From a bacterium (GTDB lineage: Bacteria; Desulfobacterota; Binatia; UBA12015): a stretch of 55,367 bases of DNA. A model generated the notes under the pieces. It saw only the letters and a program-made list of their open reading frames with translations. It did no database searches and was not told the DNA's origin. Position numbers and translations under genes: made by a program. The first letter of the stretch is position 1. Every line of letters begins with the position of its first letter. This document shows positions 46,039-55,133 of this stretch, one piece after another. Location of the stretch: positions 1 to 55,367 of the forward strand of contig JAUIFY010000006.1 in the NCBI GenBank assembly GCA_030430245.1, given 5' to 3'.

Positions 46039-46835
46039 CCTCGTCTGGCCCGCCGCCGGTCGCGTTGAGCATCGCCGGCTCGGACTCGGGCGGGGGCGCG
46101 GGGCTTCAGGCCGATCTCAAGACCTGGGAAGCGTTCGGGGTCTTCGGGGCGACGGTCGTCACGAGCGTGACTGCGCAGAACACGCGGGGGGTCCGGGGCA
46201 TTGCGCCGACGAGGGCGGGCGACGTGCGCGCGCAGCTCCGGGCGGTCTTCGAGGACCTGCCCATCGCGGCCGTGAAGACGGGCCTCCTTCCGTCGGCCGC
46301 CGTCGTTCGGGAGGTCGCCCTCGCGTTGCGCGGTCGGGGGGGCCTGCCGTTGGTGGTCGATCCGGTGCTCGTCGCGACGAGCGGCGACGTGCTCGCCGGA
46401 GGCGGCGTGGCGTCGGCGTTGCTCGAACGGCTCCTGCCGCTGTCGATCCTCGTCACCCCCAACCTCGACGAAGCCGAGGCTCTGACCGGCCGCCGCGTGC
46501 GGACGCTCGGAGAGATGCGCGACGCGGCGTCGGCCCTCGTCGAGCGCGGTGCGTCCGCGGTCCTGGTGAAGGGCGGGCACCTCGAAGGCGCCGCGGTCGA
46601 CGTGCTTCTCGACGCGGCCGGCTTCGAGGACTTCACAGCGGAGCGGCTCGACGTCGGGCCGGTGCACGGTACCGGCTGCACCCTCTCGGCCGCGATCGCG
46701 GCCGGACTCGCCCGCGGCGCGTCGCTGCGCGACGCCGTGGCCGCCGCGAAGCGGTACGTCCACGACGCGCTTCGCGCGTCGTTCGCCGTCGGCGGCGGCG
46801 CGCGGGTTCTGCGGCACGCGCGGCCGCGCCCCTGA
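46035..46835 (+). CDS. thiD: Hydroxymethylpyrimidine/phosphomethylpyrimidine kinase
   Basis: 266 residues from a GTG at 46035. ThiD blocks: VALSIAGSDSGGGAGLQADL (9-28, the HMP-binding start), TVVTSVTAQNTRGV, AVKTGLLPS, LVVDPVLVATSGDVL, LVTPNLDEAEALTG, VLVKGGHLEG, and the anion-hole motif GTGCTLSAAIAAGLARG. The enzyme phosphorylates HMP and HMP-P in thiamine synthesis. The other thi genes are not nearby. The protein ends with the convergent aroC 7 nt away. Confidence 0.93.
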   Translation: MTSSGPPPVALSIAGSDSGGGAGLQADLKTWEAFGVFGATVVTSVTAQNTRGVRGIAPTRAGDVRAQLRAVFEDLPIAAVKTGLLPSAAVVREVALALRGRGGLPLVVDPVLVATSGDVLAGGGVASALLERLLPLSILVTPNLDEAEALTGRRVRTLGEMRDAASALVERGASAVLVKGGHLEGAAVDVLLDAAGFEDFTAERLDVGPVHGTGCTLSAAIAAGLARGASLRDAVAAAKRYVHDALRASFAVGGGARVLRHARPRP

Positions 46836-46842
46836 CCCGGCG

Positions 46843-47925
46843 CTACACGGAGCGCTGCGCCCTCTGGCGCAGCGTGTGGTCGCACAACACCAGGGCCACC
46901 ATGGCCTCGACCATCGGAACCGCGCGAGGGAGCACGCAGGGGTCGTGGCGTCCCTCCGCTTCGAGCGTGACCGACTCGCCTTTGGTATTGACGGTCTCCT
47001 GCGCCTTGTGGATCGTCGCGGTCGGCTTGAACGCCGCTCGCACGACGATCGTCTCGCCGTTCGAGATGCCGCCCTGGACGCCCCCGGAGTGATTCGTGCG
47101 CGTCCGGACCCGATCTCCGTCCCGGTAGAACGCGTCGTTGTGTTGGATTCCCGTGAGGCGCGTGCCGGCGAAGCCGGAGCCGATCTCGAACCCCTTGCAG
47201 GCCGGAAGCGAGAGGAGGGCGGCCGCGAGGTCGGCTTCGAGCTTGCCGAAGACGGGCTCCCCCAGCCCCGGGGGCACGCCGCGGGCGATGCAGGTGACGA
47301 CGCCGCCGAGGGAGTCGCCGTCGCGGCGGGCGGCGTCGATGCGCTGGATCATCTCCTCGGAGGCCGCCGCGTCCGGGCATCGGGTGATCTGGGATTCGAC
47401 CTGGTCGCGGGTCACCGAGTCCACGTCGACCTCGGCGGCGACGTCGTGGACCCGGCTCACCCAGCCGACGATGTCGTCGCCGCCGGAGCGAGCGAGAACC
47501 TGGCGGGCGATTGCGCCGCCCGCGACCCGGCCGATGGTCTCGCGCGCGCTCGCGCGGCCACCGCCCTGCCAGTTCCGGACGCCGTACTTCGCCTCGTAGG
47601 TGTAGTCGGCGTGCGACGGTCGATACAGGTCGCGCATGTGCTCGTAGGCCTGAGGACGCGGGTCCTTGTTGCGCACCAGCATCGCGATCGGCGTCCCGAG
47701 GGTCCGACCCTCGAAGATCCCCGACAGGATCTCCACCCGGTCGGCCTCCTGGCGGGGGGTGGTGAGCTTGCTCTGGCCGGGACGGCGACGGTCGAGCTCG
47801 ATCTGGATCGCGGTCGCGTCGACGTCGAGACCCGGCGGGCAGCCGTCGACCACGACGCCCACGCCGCCGCCGTGCGATTCGCCGAACGTCGTGATGCGGA
47901 ACAGCTTTCCGAACGAGGAGCCCAC
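46843..47925 (-). CDS. aroC: Chorismate synthase
   Basis: 360 residues. The start [20 protein letters not shown] and blocks [55 protein letters not shown] and [12 protein letters not shown]-type loop (here [20 protein letters not shown]) match Aro[21 protein letters not shown] follows. It converts EPSP to chorismate with reduced FMN in the last shikimate step. Stands alone, between convergent thiD and the divergent M16 peptidase. Confidence 0.96.
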   Translation of the reverse strand: MGSSFGKLFRITTFGESHGGGVGVVVDGCPPGLDVDATAIQIELDRRRPGQSKLTTPRQEADRVEILSGIFEGRTLGTPIAMLVRNKDPRPQAYEHMRDLYRPSHADYTYEAKYGVRNWQGGGRASARETIGRVAGGAIARQVLARSGGDDIVGWVSRVHDVAAEVDVDSVTRDQVESQITRCPDAAASEEMIQRIDAARRDGDSLGGVVTCIARGVPPGLGEPVFGKLEADLAAALLSLPACKGFEIGSGFAGTRLTGIQHNDAFYRDGDRVRTRTNHSGGVQGGISNGETIVVRAAFKPTATIHKAQETVNTKGESVTLEAEGRHDPCVLPRAVPMVEAMVALVLCDHTLRQRAQRSV

Positions 47926-48008
47926 CCCCGGAGTCTATCGGTCGCGCCCCAGGGTCGCACGTGGGCGTCCCTTGCGCGGCGCGGCCGCAACGGCTTCCTC
48001 CTCCGGGA

Positions 48009-49220
48009 ATGTCGGAGGCTTCGAGCGTGCGCCGGTTCCGCTTCCGCGGAATGAGGGTGGTCTACGAACCGTCGCCCGGACCGATCACCGCGATCGTCCT
48101 GAGCGTCCGCGGCGGCTCGCGGTTCGATGGTTCCAGCCCGGGCCTCGCCCACATGACCGAGCACATGCTCTTCCAGGGGACGGAGCGCTACGACCAGCTC
48201 GAGCTCAACCGGCTCGCGGCCGAGTGCGGCGGGCAGCACAACGCCGAGACCGGCTACGAGAGTCTGGAGATCACCTTCGAGGTCTTCAACGAGGACCTCG
48301 ACGCTGCGCTGGGGCTCCTCGCGGAGCAGTTCTATCGCACGCGCATCGACCCCAAGCGGTTCGCGAAGGAGCGGCGGGTCGTTCTGGACGAGATCCGGAG
48401 CTATCACGACGACCCCCTCGACTACCTGCACGAGAGAGGGTGGCGCGCCTTCTACGACGATCCGATCGGGCGACCGATCTGCGGGACGACGCGCTCGCTG
48501 CGCGCCATGCGGCCCCGCGACGTCGAGCGCTTCCTGCGCGGGTTCTTCGTGAACCGCAACGCGGTGCTCTGCGGGGTCGGCGGCGCCTCCGAGGAGGACC
48601 TCCGCGGGTCGCTGCGTCGGCACGTGGACCCCGAGCGGACCGGTGCGTCGCGCGACGGGAGCGGCGCCCGGGGGAGGCGGGCCGGGGCGATGCGGGTGGG
48701 AGGAGGGCCGAAGGGGCAGGGCTTCGTCGCGCGCTTTCTCGAGCTCGACCCCGCCGTCGAGAACCTGCTCGCGGTGGGCGTCGCGCTGGACCTGGTCGGG
48801 GCCGATGCGGACGGGCAGCTATTCCAGGCGGTGCGCGAGGAGCACGGTCTCGGGTACGAGGTCTCCGCGGATCTGGAGTTCGGCGTGGGCTGGGGCGCCG
48901 CCGTGCTGTCGGCGAGCGTCCGTCCCGGCCAGACCGATCGGCTCGCGGGCGTGATCGACCGCGTCCTGCGCGACTCGGTCGAGCAGGGCTTCGACCCGTC
49001 CGATCTGGCTCGCGCGCGCAAGAAGCGTCGCTACACCCACGTCTCCGCGGGCGAGCGGCGGATCGACCGCGCGATGGCGCTGGCCGACGCCGTCGTGACC
49101 GGCTTCCCGCTACCCGAAGAGGCCGAGCGCATCGTCGACGCCCTGGACGACGACGCCGTCGTGGCCGCCTGGCGCCGAGCCGTGGGGGGGCGCTCGCTCG
49201 TCGCCGTTCTTCCTGGTTGA
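48009..49220 (+). CDS. M16-family zinc metallopeptidase (pitrilysin type)
   Basis: 403 residues from the ATG at 48009; the earlier ATG at 47961 adds an arginine/proline-rich stretch that is not family-like. The inverted zinc motif HxxEH is His48-Met-Thr-Glu51-His52, with Glu128 (VVLDEIR) as the expected third ligand, and NAETGYESLEITFE follows. The second M16 half (GQLFQAVREEHGLGYEVSAD; R/Y pair for substrate) is present. M16 proteins cleave peptides or mitochondrial-type presequences; in bacteria roles vary (PqqF-like, processing peptidases). No signal peptide was found. Divergent from aroC, 100 nt before the NYN gene. Confidence 0.88.
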   Translation: MSEASSVRRFRFRGMRVVYEPSPGPITAIVLSVRGGSRFDGSSPGLAHMTEHMLFQGTERYDQLELNRLAAECGGQHNAETGYESLEITFEVFNEDLDAALGLLAEQFYRTRIDPKRFAKERRVVLDEIRSYHDDPLDYLHERGWRAFYDDPIGRPICGTTRSLRAMRPRDVERFLRGFFVNRNAVLCGVGGASEEDLRGSLRRHVDPERTGASRDGSGARGRRAGAMRVGGGPKGQGFVARFLELDPAVENLLAVGVALDLVGADADGQLFQAVREEHGLGYEVSADLEFGVGWGAAVLSASVRPGQTDRLAGVIDRVLRDSVEQGFDPSDLARARKKRRYTHVSAGERRIDRAMALADAVVTGFPLPEEAERIVDALDDDAVVAAWRRAVGGRSLVAVLPG

Positions 49221-49323
49221 ACGCCGGGCGGGGGGCGGGGCTCGAGACTTCGGCCCGATGCGGGCACATTCCTGGCCCGAAGGCCCCTCGGATGCTTTAA
49301 TCCCACGCGGGGAGAGGTGGAAT

Positions 49324-50757
49324 TTGGAAGAGGAACGCTTGCAGCTAGCCGTATTCATCGACTTCGACAACATCGAGATCGGCGTCAAGACGACGCTTCA
49401 TCAGGAGCTGGATCTCGCCCTGGTCCTCGACGCGCTCCGCGAGCGCGGCGAGGTCGTCGCGAAGAGCGCCTACGGGGATTGGGGGCGCGCCGGGAGTCAT
49501 TCCCGGACGCTGACCGAGCACGCGGTGCACATGGTGCAGCGCAACGTCACACCCCGGGGCGACAAGAACGGCGGTGACATCAACCTCGTCGTGGACGCCC
49601 TCGAGATGGCGTTCACGCGACCGCACATCAACGCGTTCGCGATCGTCGGCGGCGACTCGGACTTCATGTCGCTCGTCGAGAAGCTGAAGCAGTTCGGCAA
49701 GCGCGTGCTCGTCGTGGGCGGCCGCTCGTTCACGAGCGGGATCCTTCAGCGCAACTGCCACGAGTTCATCGCGTACGAGAACCTGCTGTCCGGAGGCCGC
49801 AAGTCGAAGCGCAGCGGCAGCAGTGGCTCGGGCAGCCGCCTGTCGCTCGCCGAGGGCTTCAAGAAAGTTCAGCGCGCGCTCAAGGTGCTGAACGATCGCG
49901 GCGTGCAGCCGCAGCTCGGGCCGCTGAAGAGCACGCTCTTGCAGCTCGACGCGACGTTCAGCGAGCGGGACTACGGCACGTCGTCGTTCCGCGACTTCAT
50001 CTCGAAGCTCGAGAGCAAGCACAAGCTCACGATGACCCGCATCGACCAGGGCTACCTGGTCGAGCTCACCGGGGATGCCGGAACGAACGGGGCGGGTTCG
50101 TCCGACGACGCCGGTGCCGACGAGGCCGAGGTCGAGACCGAGGCGAGCGACGCGGCGGCGACGAAGTCCTCCGACGAGGCCATGGAGCTCCTGCGTCAGG
50201 CCGTCGGCAAGCTCCAGGACCTGCGGCCCGGAAAGCCCACCTACGTGCGCCACATGGCGCAGGCGATCCGGGGGGTGGACCCCGAGTTCGACGAGGCCGA
50301 CTACGGCTTCCGAACCCTCACCGAGCTCATGCACATGGGGGAGCGCGAAGGCATCGTGAAGATGCAGCGTGATCGGCAGGGCGCGTGGCGCGTCACGCCG
50401 ATGGACGGCGGGGACGCGACGAACGGGGGGGCGAGTGACGGCCCGGTGGCCGATCCCGAAGCGGAAGCGGCCCTCGCCGCGGCGACCGCGGCGGCCGCCG
50501 CGGCCCTGAGTGGAGACGCCGATCCGGAGGCCGACGGTCCGGCCGACGAGGACGCGGAGTCCACGAAGGCCGAGCCCAAAGCCAAGAAGAAGGCTGCGCC
50601 GCGGAAGAAGAAGGCCGCCGCCAAAAAGAAGACCGCGGCCAAGAAGACCGCCAAGGCGAGCACGAAGAAGACCACGGCCAAGAAGACCGCGAAGAAGAAG
50701 ACCGCGAAGAAGGCTGCCAGCAAGGAGCCGGTCGCGGAGGCCTCGGCGGCCGAATAG
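49324..50757 (+). CDS. NYN-domain nuclease-like protein with two OST-HTH/LOTUS-like domains and an H1-like tail
   Basis: 477 residues from a TTG at 49324 after GGAGAGGTGG; the ATG at 49258 would add 22 poor residues. Residues 8-155 are a NYN/DUF88 domain: FIDFDN (11-16), GGDINLVVDAL (83-93) and GGDSDF (109-114) hold the acidic residues Asp13, Asp85, Asp111 and Asp113 of the PIN-like RNase site. Two OST-HTH/LOTUS-like domains follow, at 176-248 (KVQRALKVLNDRGVQPQLGP and DYGTSSFRDFI) and 285-358 (AVGKLQDLRPGKP and DYGFRTLTELM). The C-terminus (417-471) is Lys/Ala-rich like bacterial histone-H1 proteins. NYN and LOTUS domains act on RNA; the tail suggests nucleic-acid binding. Convergent with the SNF2 gene, 36 nt apart. 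Confidence 0.88.
   Translation: MEEERLQLAVFIDFDNIEIGVKTTLHQELDLALVLDALRERGEVVAKSAYGDWGRAGSHSRTLTEHAVHMVQRNVTPRGDKNGGDINLVVDALEMAFTRPHINAFAIVGGDSDFMSLVEKLKQFGKRVLVVGGRSFTSGILQRNCHEFIAYENLLSGGRKSKRSGSSGSGSRLSLAEGFKKVQRALKVLNDRGVQPQLGPLKSTLLQLDATFSERDYGTSSFRDFISKLESKHKLTMTRIDQGYLVELTGDAGTNGAGSSDDAGADEAEVETEASDAAATKSSDEAMELLRQAVGKLQDLRPGKPTYVRHMAQAIRGVDPEFDEADYGFRTLTELMHMGEREGIVKMQRDRQGAWRVTPMDGGDATNGGASDGPVADPEAEAALAAATAAAAAALSGDADPEADGPADEDAESTKAEPKAKKKAAPRKKKAAAKKKTAAKKTAKASTKKTTAKKTAKKKTAKKAASKEPVAEASAAE
50574..50738 (+). repeat. Lys/Ala repeat coding region (H1-like tail)
   Basis: Short AAGAAG/ACCGC-type units encode AKKKAAPRKKKAAAKKKTA and more of the same, an H1-like tail of the NYN protein. 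It may be prone to in-frame length change. Confidence 0.7.
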
Positions 50758-50793
50758 GACCGAACGGCTTGCGCGACGGCTCGGGGACGGAGC

Positions 50794-53700
50794 CTACGAC
50801 GGGTCGTCTCCGAGTCGAAGCAGGTCGGCCACGTCGTCCTCGGTGAGGCCGCGGGGAAGACCGGCGTCGCCGTCCCCGATGACGGCACGGGCGAGGGCGC
50901 GCTTGCGCTCCTTCAGGCGGAGGATTCCTTCCTCGATCGTGCCGGCCGCGACGATCCGGTAGACGGAGACCGTCTTGCGCTGCCCGATGCGATGCGCGCG
51001 GTCCGTCGCCTGGTCCTCGACGGCCGGGTTCCACCAGGGGTCGAGGTGGATCACCACGTCCGCCGCGGAGAGGTTGATGCCGGTGCCGCCGGCGCGAAGA
51101 CTGAGGAGGAACACGGGCATCGTTCCGTCGACGAACTCGTCGATGGCCGCCTCCCGGTCGCGGGTGCGTCCGTCGAGGTAGGCGTAGGGAATCTTCTGCT
51201 CGTCGAGATCCTGACGAAGCAGCGTCAGAAGCTGCACGAACTGGCTGAACACGAGAGCGCGGCGGCCGCTCGCGATCACCTCGGAGACGAGCTCCCGGAA
51301 CGCTCCGAGCTTGGCCGAGTCGTCCGCCTGGTGCCGCGGGTCGACGAGCCGGGGGTCGCACGCCATCTGCCGCAGTCGCAGGAGGGCGGTGAGGATCACC
51401 ATGCGGTTCTTCTCGAACCCCTCGGCTTCCATGCGCTTGCCCAGATCCTCGCGCGTCGCTGCCGCGAGGGCCGCGTAGGCGCGCCGCTGCGCCGGCGTGA
51501 GGTCGACGACGACGTCGGTCTCGATCTTGGGCGGCAGATCCCGTTGCACCTCCGCCTTCCTCCGTCGCAGCAGGAACGGCCGGATCCGGGCCCGGAGGCT
51601 CGCGGCTTCGGCCCCCCCGCTCGTCGCCGGGAGCTCCGCCGGCACCGTGGCGCCCGCCTCGACGGCGGCGGCCCGATCGCCGATCGCGTCTTCCACGGGC
51701 CGCTCCCATCGACGGCTGAACTCGCGCCAAGTGCCGAGCATTCCGGGGTTCACGAAGTCGACGATCGACCACAGCTCGAGCAGGCGGTTCTCGAGCGGAG
51801 TGCCGGTCAGTGCGAGTCGGCACTCGGCGTCGAGCGACCGCGCCGCCGCGGTGGTCGCCGCGGTGTGGTTCTTGATGTGCTGCGCTTCGTCGAGGATCAC
51901 GTAGCGGAAGCGCACGTCCTTGAGCTTCTGGATGTCGCGGCGCAAGAGCGCGTAGGTCGTGACGACGACGTCGCTGTCCGCCACCTGATCGTAGCGCTCG
52001 TGGCGCGCGCTGCCGTGCAGAAGAAGTGTCTTCAGGTCGGGCACGAAGCGGGCGGCCTCACGAATCCAGTTCGGAGCGACCGACGTGGGAGCGACGACGA
52101 GGGAGGGCGCGGCGCCATCGCGCTCGCGCCGCCACGCCAGCGCCGCGAGGGCCTGTACGGTCTTCCCGAGCCCCATGTCGTCCGCCAGGATGCCGCCGAC
52201 GCCGAGGTCCGCCAGGAATTGGAGCCAGGCGAGCCCGACCTCCTGGTAGCCGCGCAGGTCGGCCCGCAGCCCCCCCACCGGCTCGGGCTTCGCGGCGACG
52301 TCCAGGGCCCGCAGGCGGTCCGTCCAGCCGCGGACCGTGTCGTCGATCGCGACCTCGTCCGCGAGCTCTCCCCAGAGCTTCGCCTCGCCGAGGGAGTGGC
52401 GTTCGAGCTCGGCTCGACCCTCGTCTCCCAGAGTGCCGCCGGAGGCGGCCGCGAGCTCGGCCACGCGCCCGGAGAGCGTCGCGATGCTCCCGTCGGTCAG
52501 CTTGACCCAGCGCCGCTTCGCATCCATGGCGGCGCGGATCTCGTCGATGTCGGCGCGGACGCCTTCGGCCGAGAACGCGAGGGCCACGTCCATGAGGCCG
52601 CTCTTGTTGGCGCGAGCCTCGAGGCGTGAGCGAACGGGCTCGCGGACCGCGACGTTGCGAAGCTCGGCCGGTACCGTGACCTCGTCGATCGGGCCGCCGC
52701 GTCCCGCGCGGGCGACGATCTCGGGGAGCTCCTTGGTCCAGAACGTGACCGCGCGTTCGCCTTCGGCCCGGTACACCGGCCCGGTGTCGGCGTCCGCGGC
52801 CGCCCGGCCGCGGCGGCGGCCCGGTCGCGTTCCGAGCCGGACGGAAGTCGCGATCACCGCATCGACCGCCGCGCGCTCGGCGTCGCCGTCGCGCTCGTCG
52901 TTCCACACGTCGGCGCACGAATCCGGGTCCAGCGGGAACCGCTCGCCCTCGTAGCGAGCCTCGAGTCGCGCCTCGACGGAGAAGACCGACCCACCGACGC
53001 GCAGCACGATTCGCGGCTTCGGCAACGGGGGCAGGCCGAGTGCATCGCGCCGGGGGAGGTGGATGCCCTCGCGCAGGAAATGCTCCGACAGCATCGCCGG
53101 CAGCCGAGCGACGTCGTCGCGCGAGAGAACGATCGATGGGTGCTCGAGGAGGCGGGCGAGCGCGATCGGGCCGACATCCGGCGCCACGCGAGCGAAGGTG
53201 CGGCTCTGTCGGAGGAACACCCAGGTGGTCGGGCCGCGGAACACGACGCTGTCTTCGAGGGACGCGGGCAGGGGCAGGTAGCTGGGCGCCCCTTCGGGAT
53301 CGGCCGCGGTCCAGTGGGCCTCGAGGACCTTCAGCTCCTCCGCCGACGGTGGCGGCTCCGCCTCGGTCACGCCGACGAGCTCGAAGAAGCGCTTCTCCTC
53401 GATCGACTCGACGATCGCGGTGTAGGCGACCCAGGCCTCGTGGAGCTCGCGCTCGTGCCGACGGCGCTCGGCCGCATCCTCGGCCACGATCCGGTGGGCG
53501 GAGAGCTCTCCGCGACGGGCGTCCCGCAGATCGAGCGAGGGACGCAGGGCCGCGGTCGTGATCGCGGCGACGGAGTCCGGCCCATCGCCCGTCAGCGTGA
53601 GGCCGGCTTCGGCGGCGCGGGCGAGGAACGTGCACGCGCTGACGCCCGAGGCGGTGAACTCGCGCGTGCCCGATGGGGAGTGTGCGAGCGGCTCGAGGAT

Positions 53701-54390
53701 GCGCCACTCGGTCGCGGGAAGACGCCGTGACTCGAGCTCGTCCGGGCTGAATGGCTTGCGCGAGCCCTCGGGCATCACGCGCACGCGGATCTTCGGCGGC
53801 TCTTCGAGGTCGGCGGGATCGTTCTCGACGTCGATCGAGTAGCGCGCCGGTCCGATCGGACGTACGGCGCCGCGGCGACGCCAGGCGTCGAACGTCATGT
53901 CGAGCAGCTGCGGCGTGCCGAAGCTGCGCTGCACGCTCTCGACGTCGATGCCGCGACGGCGCACGAGCTCGCGCACGTCGGCGCGGCGCTTCGCTTCGCG
54001 CGCCGGATCCTCTTCGCCGTCGTCCTCGGTGCGGATGCCGCCGGCGAGACGGTCTCGCAACACCGGGTCGCCCGCGAGCGCGAGCAGGAGTCCGGCGACG
54101 TGTCCGCAGGGCGGGTCCTTCGAGAAGCCGTCACAGTCGCACAGGCATGCGAGCGCGCCCTCGGTACCCATCCCGACGTTGACCGAGCATGTGTTGCCGT
54201 CGTCGTCGGTCATCGTCGCGCGGACGAGCTTGCCGCCCATCGCGCGGGGCTTGCCGTCGATGCGCTCGGCGTTGGCGTGTGCCCGCGCCCAGGCGCGCGC
54301 ACCCGTCAGGTCGAGGATCCTCGCGGCGGCCAGCGTCGGGAGCCAGGCCGTCAGCGGTTGAAGAGGGACATGCGTCTCGGCAACCGACAC
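50794..54390 (-). CDS. SWIM zinc-finger SNF2-family ATPase/helicase
   Basis: 1198 residues from a GTG at 54390 with GAAGG upstream. A SWIM-type zinc finger CLCDC...PCGH (Cys82, Cys84, Cys86, Cys95, His97) is near the N-terminus. A large middle region (about 100-690) is not recognised. The SNF2 motor is C-terminal: Walker A DDMGLGKT near 735, VVAPTSVAPNWIREA, DEAQH near 832, GTPLENRLLELWSI, then the RecA2 part with VFSQFVQLLTLLRQDLDEQK, LRAGGTGINLSAADVVIHLD and RAHRIGQRKTVSVYRIVA. Such bacterial SNF2 proteins act on DNA or on RNA polymerase (HepA/RapA group). Convergent with the NYN gene; its last codon overlaps a hairpin. Confidence 0.93.
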   Translation of the reverse strand: MSVAETHVPLQPLTAWLPTLAAARILDLTGARAWARAHANAERIDGKPRAMGGKLVRATMTDDDGNTCSVNVGMGTEGALACLCDCDGFSKDPPCGHVAGLLLALAGDPVLRDRLAGGIRTEDDGEEDPAREAKRRADVRELVRRRGIDVESVQRSFGTPQLLDMTFDAWRRRGAVRPIGPARYSIDVENDPADLEEPPKIRVRVMPEGSRKPFSPDELESRRLPATEWRILEPLAHSPSGTREFTASGVSACTFLARAAEAGLTLTGDGPDSVAAITTAALRPSLDLRDARRGELSAHRIVAEDAAERRRHERELHEAWVAYTAIVESIEEKRFFELVGVTEAEPPPSAEELKVLEAHWTAADPEGAPSYLPLPASLEDSVVFRGPTTWVFLRQSRTFARVAPDVGPIALARLLEHPSIVLSRDDVARLPAMLSEHFLREGIHLPRRDALGLPPLPKPRIVLRVGGSVFSVEARLEARYEGERFPLDPDSCADVWNDERDGDAERAAVDAVIATSVRLGTRPGRRRGRAAADADTGPVYRAEGERAVTFWTKELPEIVARAGRGGPIDEVTVPAELRNVAVREPVRSRLEARANKSGLMDVALAFSAEGVRADIDEIRAAMDAKRRWVKLTDGSIATLSGRVAELAAASGGTLGDEGRAELERHSLGEAKLWGELADEVAIDDTVRGWTDRLRALDVAAKPEPVGGLRADLRGYQEVGLAWLQFLADLGVGGILADDMGLGKTVQALAALAWRRERDGAAPSLVVAPTSVAPNWIREAARFVPDLKTLLLHGSARHERYDQVADSDVVVTTYALLRRDIQKLKDVRFRYVILDEAQHIKNHTAATTAAARSLDAECRLALTGTPLENRLLELWSIVDFVNPGMLGTWREFSRRWERPVEDAIGDRAAAVEAGATVPAELPATSGGAEAASLRARIRPFLLRRRKAEVQRDLPPKIETDVVVDLTPAQRRAYAALAAATREDLGKRMEAEGFEKNRMVILTALLRLRQMACDPRLVDPRHQADDSAKLGAFRELVSEVIASGRRALVFSQFVQLLTLLRQDLDEQKIPYAYLDGRTRDREAAIDEFVDGTMPVFLLSLRAGGTGINLSAADVVIHLDPWWNPAVEDQATDRAHRIGQRKTVSVYRIVAAGTIEEGILRLKERKRALARAVIGDGDAGLPRGLTEDDVADLLRLGDDPS

Positions 54391-54561
54391 TGAACCTTCA
54401 AGGCTACCCGCGGCCTCGAGCCCAAGCAAAGGCCTTCTCCCAAAACGTCTCACGGAGCGGCCCTGCGGCCGGCTTGCCGCCGCCCCTCTCAAACAGCAAA
54501 GTCGACGGACAATCGCAGTAGGGCCCGCTCGACGGGCGCAAATCGCACAGGAGTGAAAGGG

Positions 54562-55038
54562 ATGCAGGAGATCCAGTTCGACGACCTCGAGACCCTGAAC
54601 GGGATGATCACGGACGAGTACGGCGACTACGGGCCACCGAAGACCGTCACCCAGGAGATGATCAACCAGTTCGCGGAGCTCACGGGCGACCGCCAGTGGA
54701 TCCACGTGGACGTCGAGCGGTGCAAGAAGGAGAGTCCCTTCGGCGGGCCGATCGCGCACGGATTCCTCACGCTGAGCCTGCTTCCGGCGCTGCGCTCCGT
54801 CGAGTCGTATCGCCTCACCGGGTACGGAAATGCGGTGAACTACGGCGCCAACAAGCTGCGCTTCCTGGCACCCGTTCCGGCGGGCGCCCAGATCAAGTCG
54901 CGCTCCCGCCTGAAGGCCGTCGAGGCCAAGCCGAAGGGCACGATGGTGACGAACGAGATCGAGGTCGGGATCGAGGGCTCCAAGACCCCGGCCCTGATCT
55001 ACGAGATGATGATCATGTACAACCCGAAGCGCTCCTGA
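54562..55038 (+). CDS. MaoC-like acyl-CoA dehydratase/hydratase
   Basis: 158 residues from the ATG at 54562, with AGGAG 9 nt upstream. The hot-dog fold motif is TGDRQWIHVD (41-50), where Asp43 and His48 are the expected catalytic pair, followed by SPFGGPIAHGFLTLSLLP (58-75). This is the (R)-specific enoyl-CoA hydratase/NodN-like family. It could act in fatty-acid or polyhydroxyalkanoate metabolism; the substrate is unknown. It is divergent from the SNF2 gene (171-nt gap). Confidence 0.92.
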   Translation: MQEIQFDDLETLNGMITDEYGDYGPPKTVTQEMINQFAELTGDRQWIHVDVERCKKESPFGGPIAHGFLTLSLLPALRSVESYRLTGYGNAVNYGANKLRFLAPVPAGAQIKSRSRLKAVEAKPKGTMVTNEIEVGIEGSKTPALIYEMMIMYNPKRS

Positions 55039-55089
55039 CCGCGTTCGCGGTCCGGTTGCACGGTCTCCGCGGTTTCCTCAAACAGGGAG

Positions 55090-55116
55090 GGGGGACGGAC
55101 CGGTGGTTCGTCCCCC
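55090..55116 (+). terminator. Hairpin between the maoC-like gene and the next gene
   Basis: GGGGGACG (55090-55097) and CGTCCCCC (55109-55116) are an exact 8-bp match around an 11-nt loop, 51 nt after the maoC-like stop. No T-run follows, so the terminator call is weak. It shares the GGGACG stem with the elements at 19748 and 24201. Confidence 0.4.
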
Positions 55117-55133
55117 GACACAGGGAGATGGTC

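Noticed and set aside
46852-46880. GCGCTGCGCC/GGCGCAGCG inverted repeat
   Set aside because: It lies in the last codons of aroC and is better explained by Arg/Ala codons, although it could add to termination.
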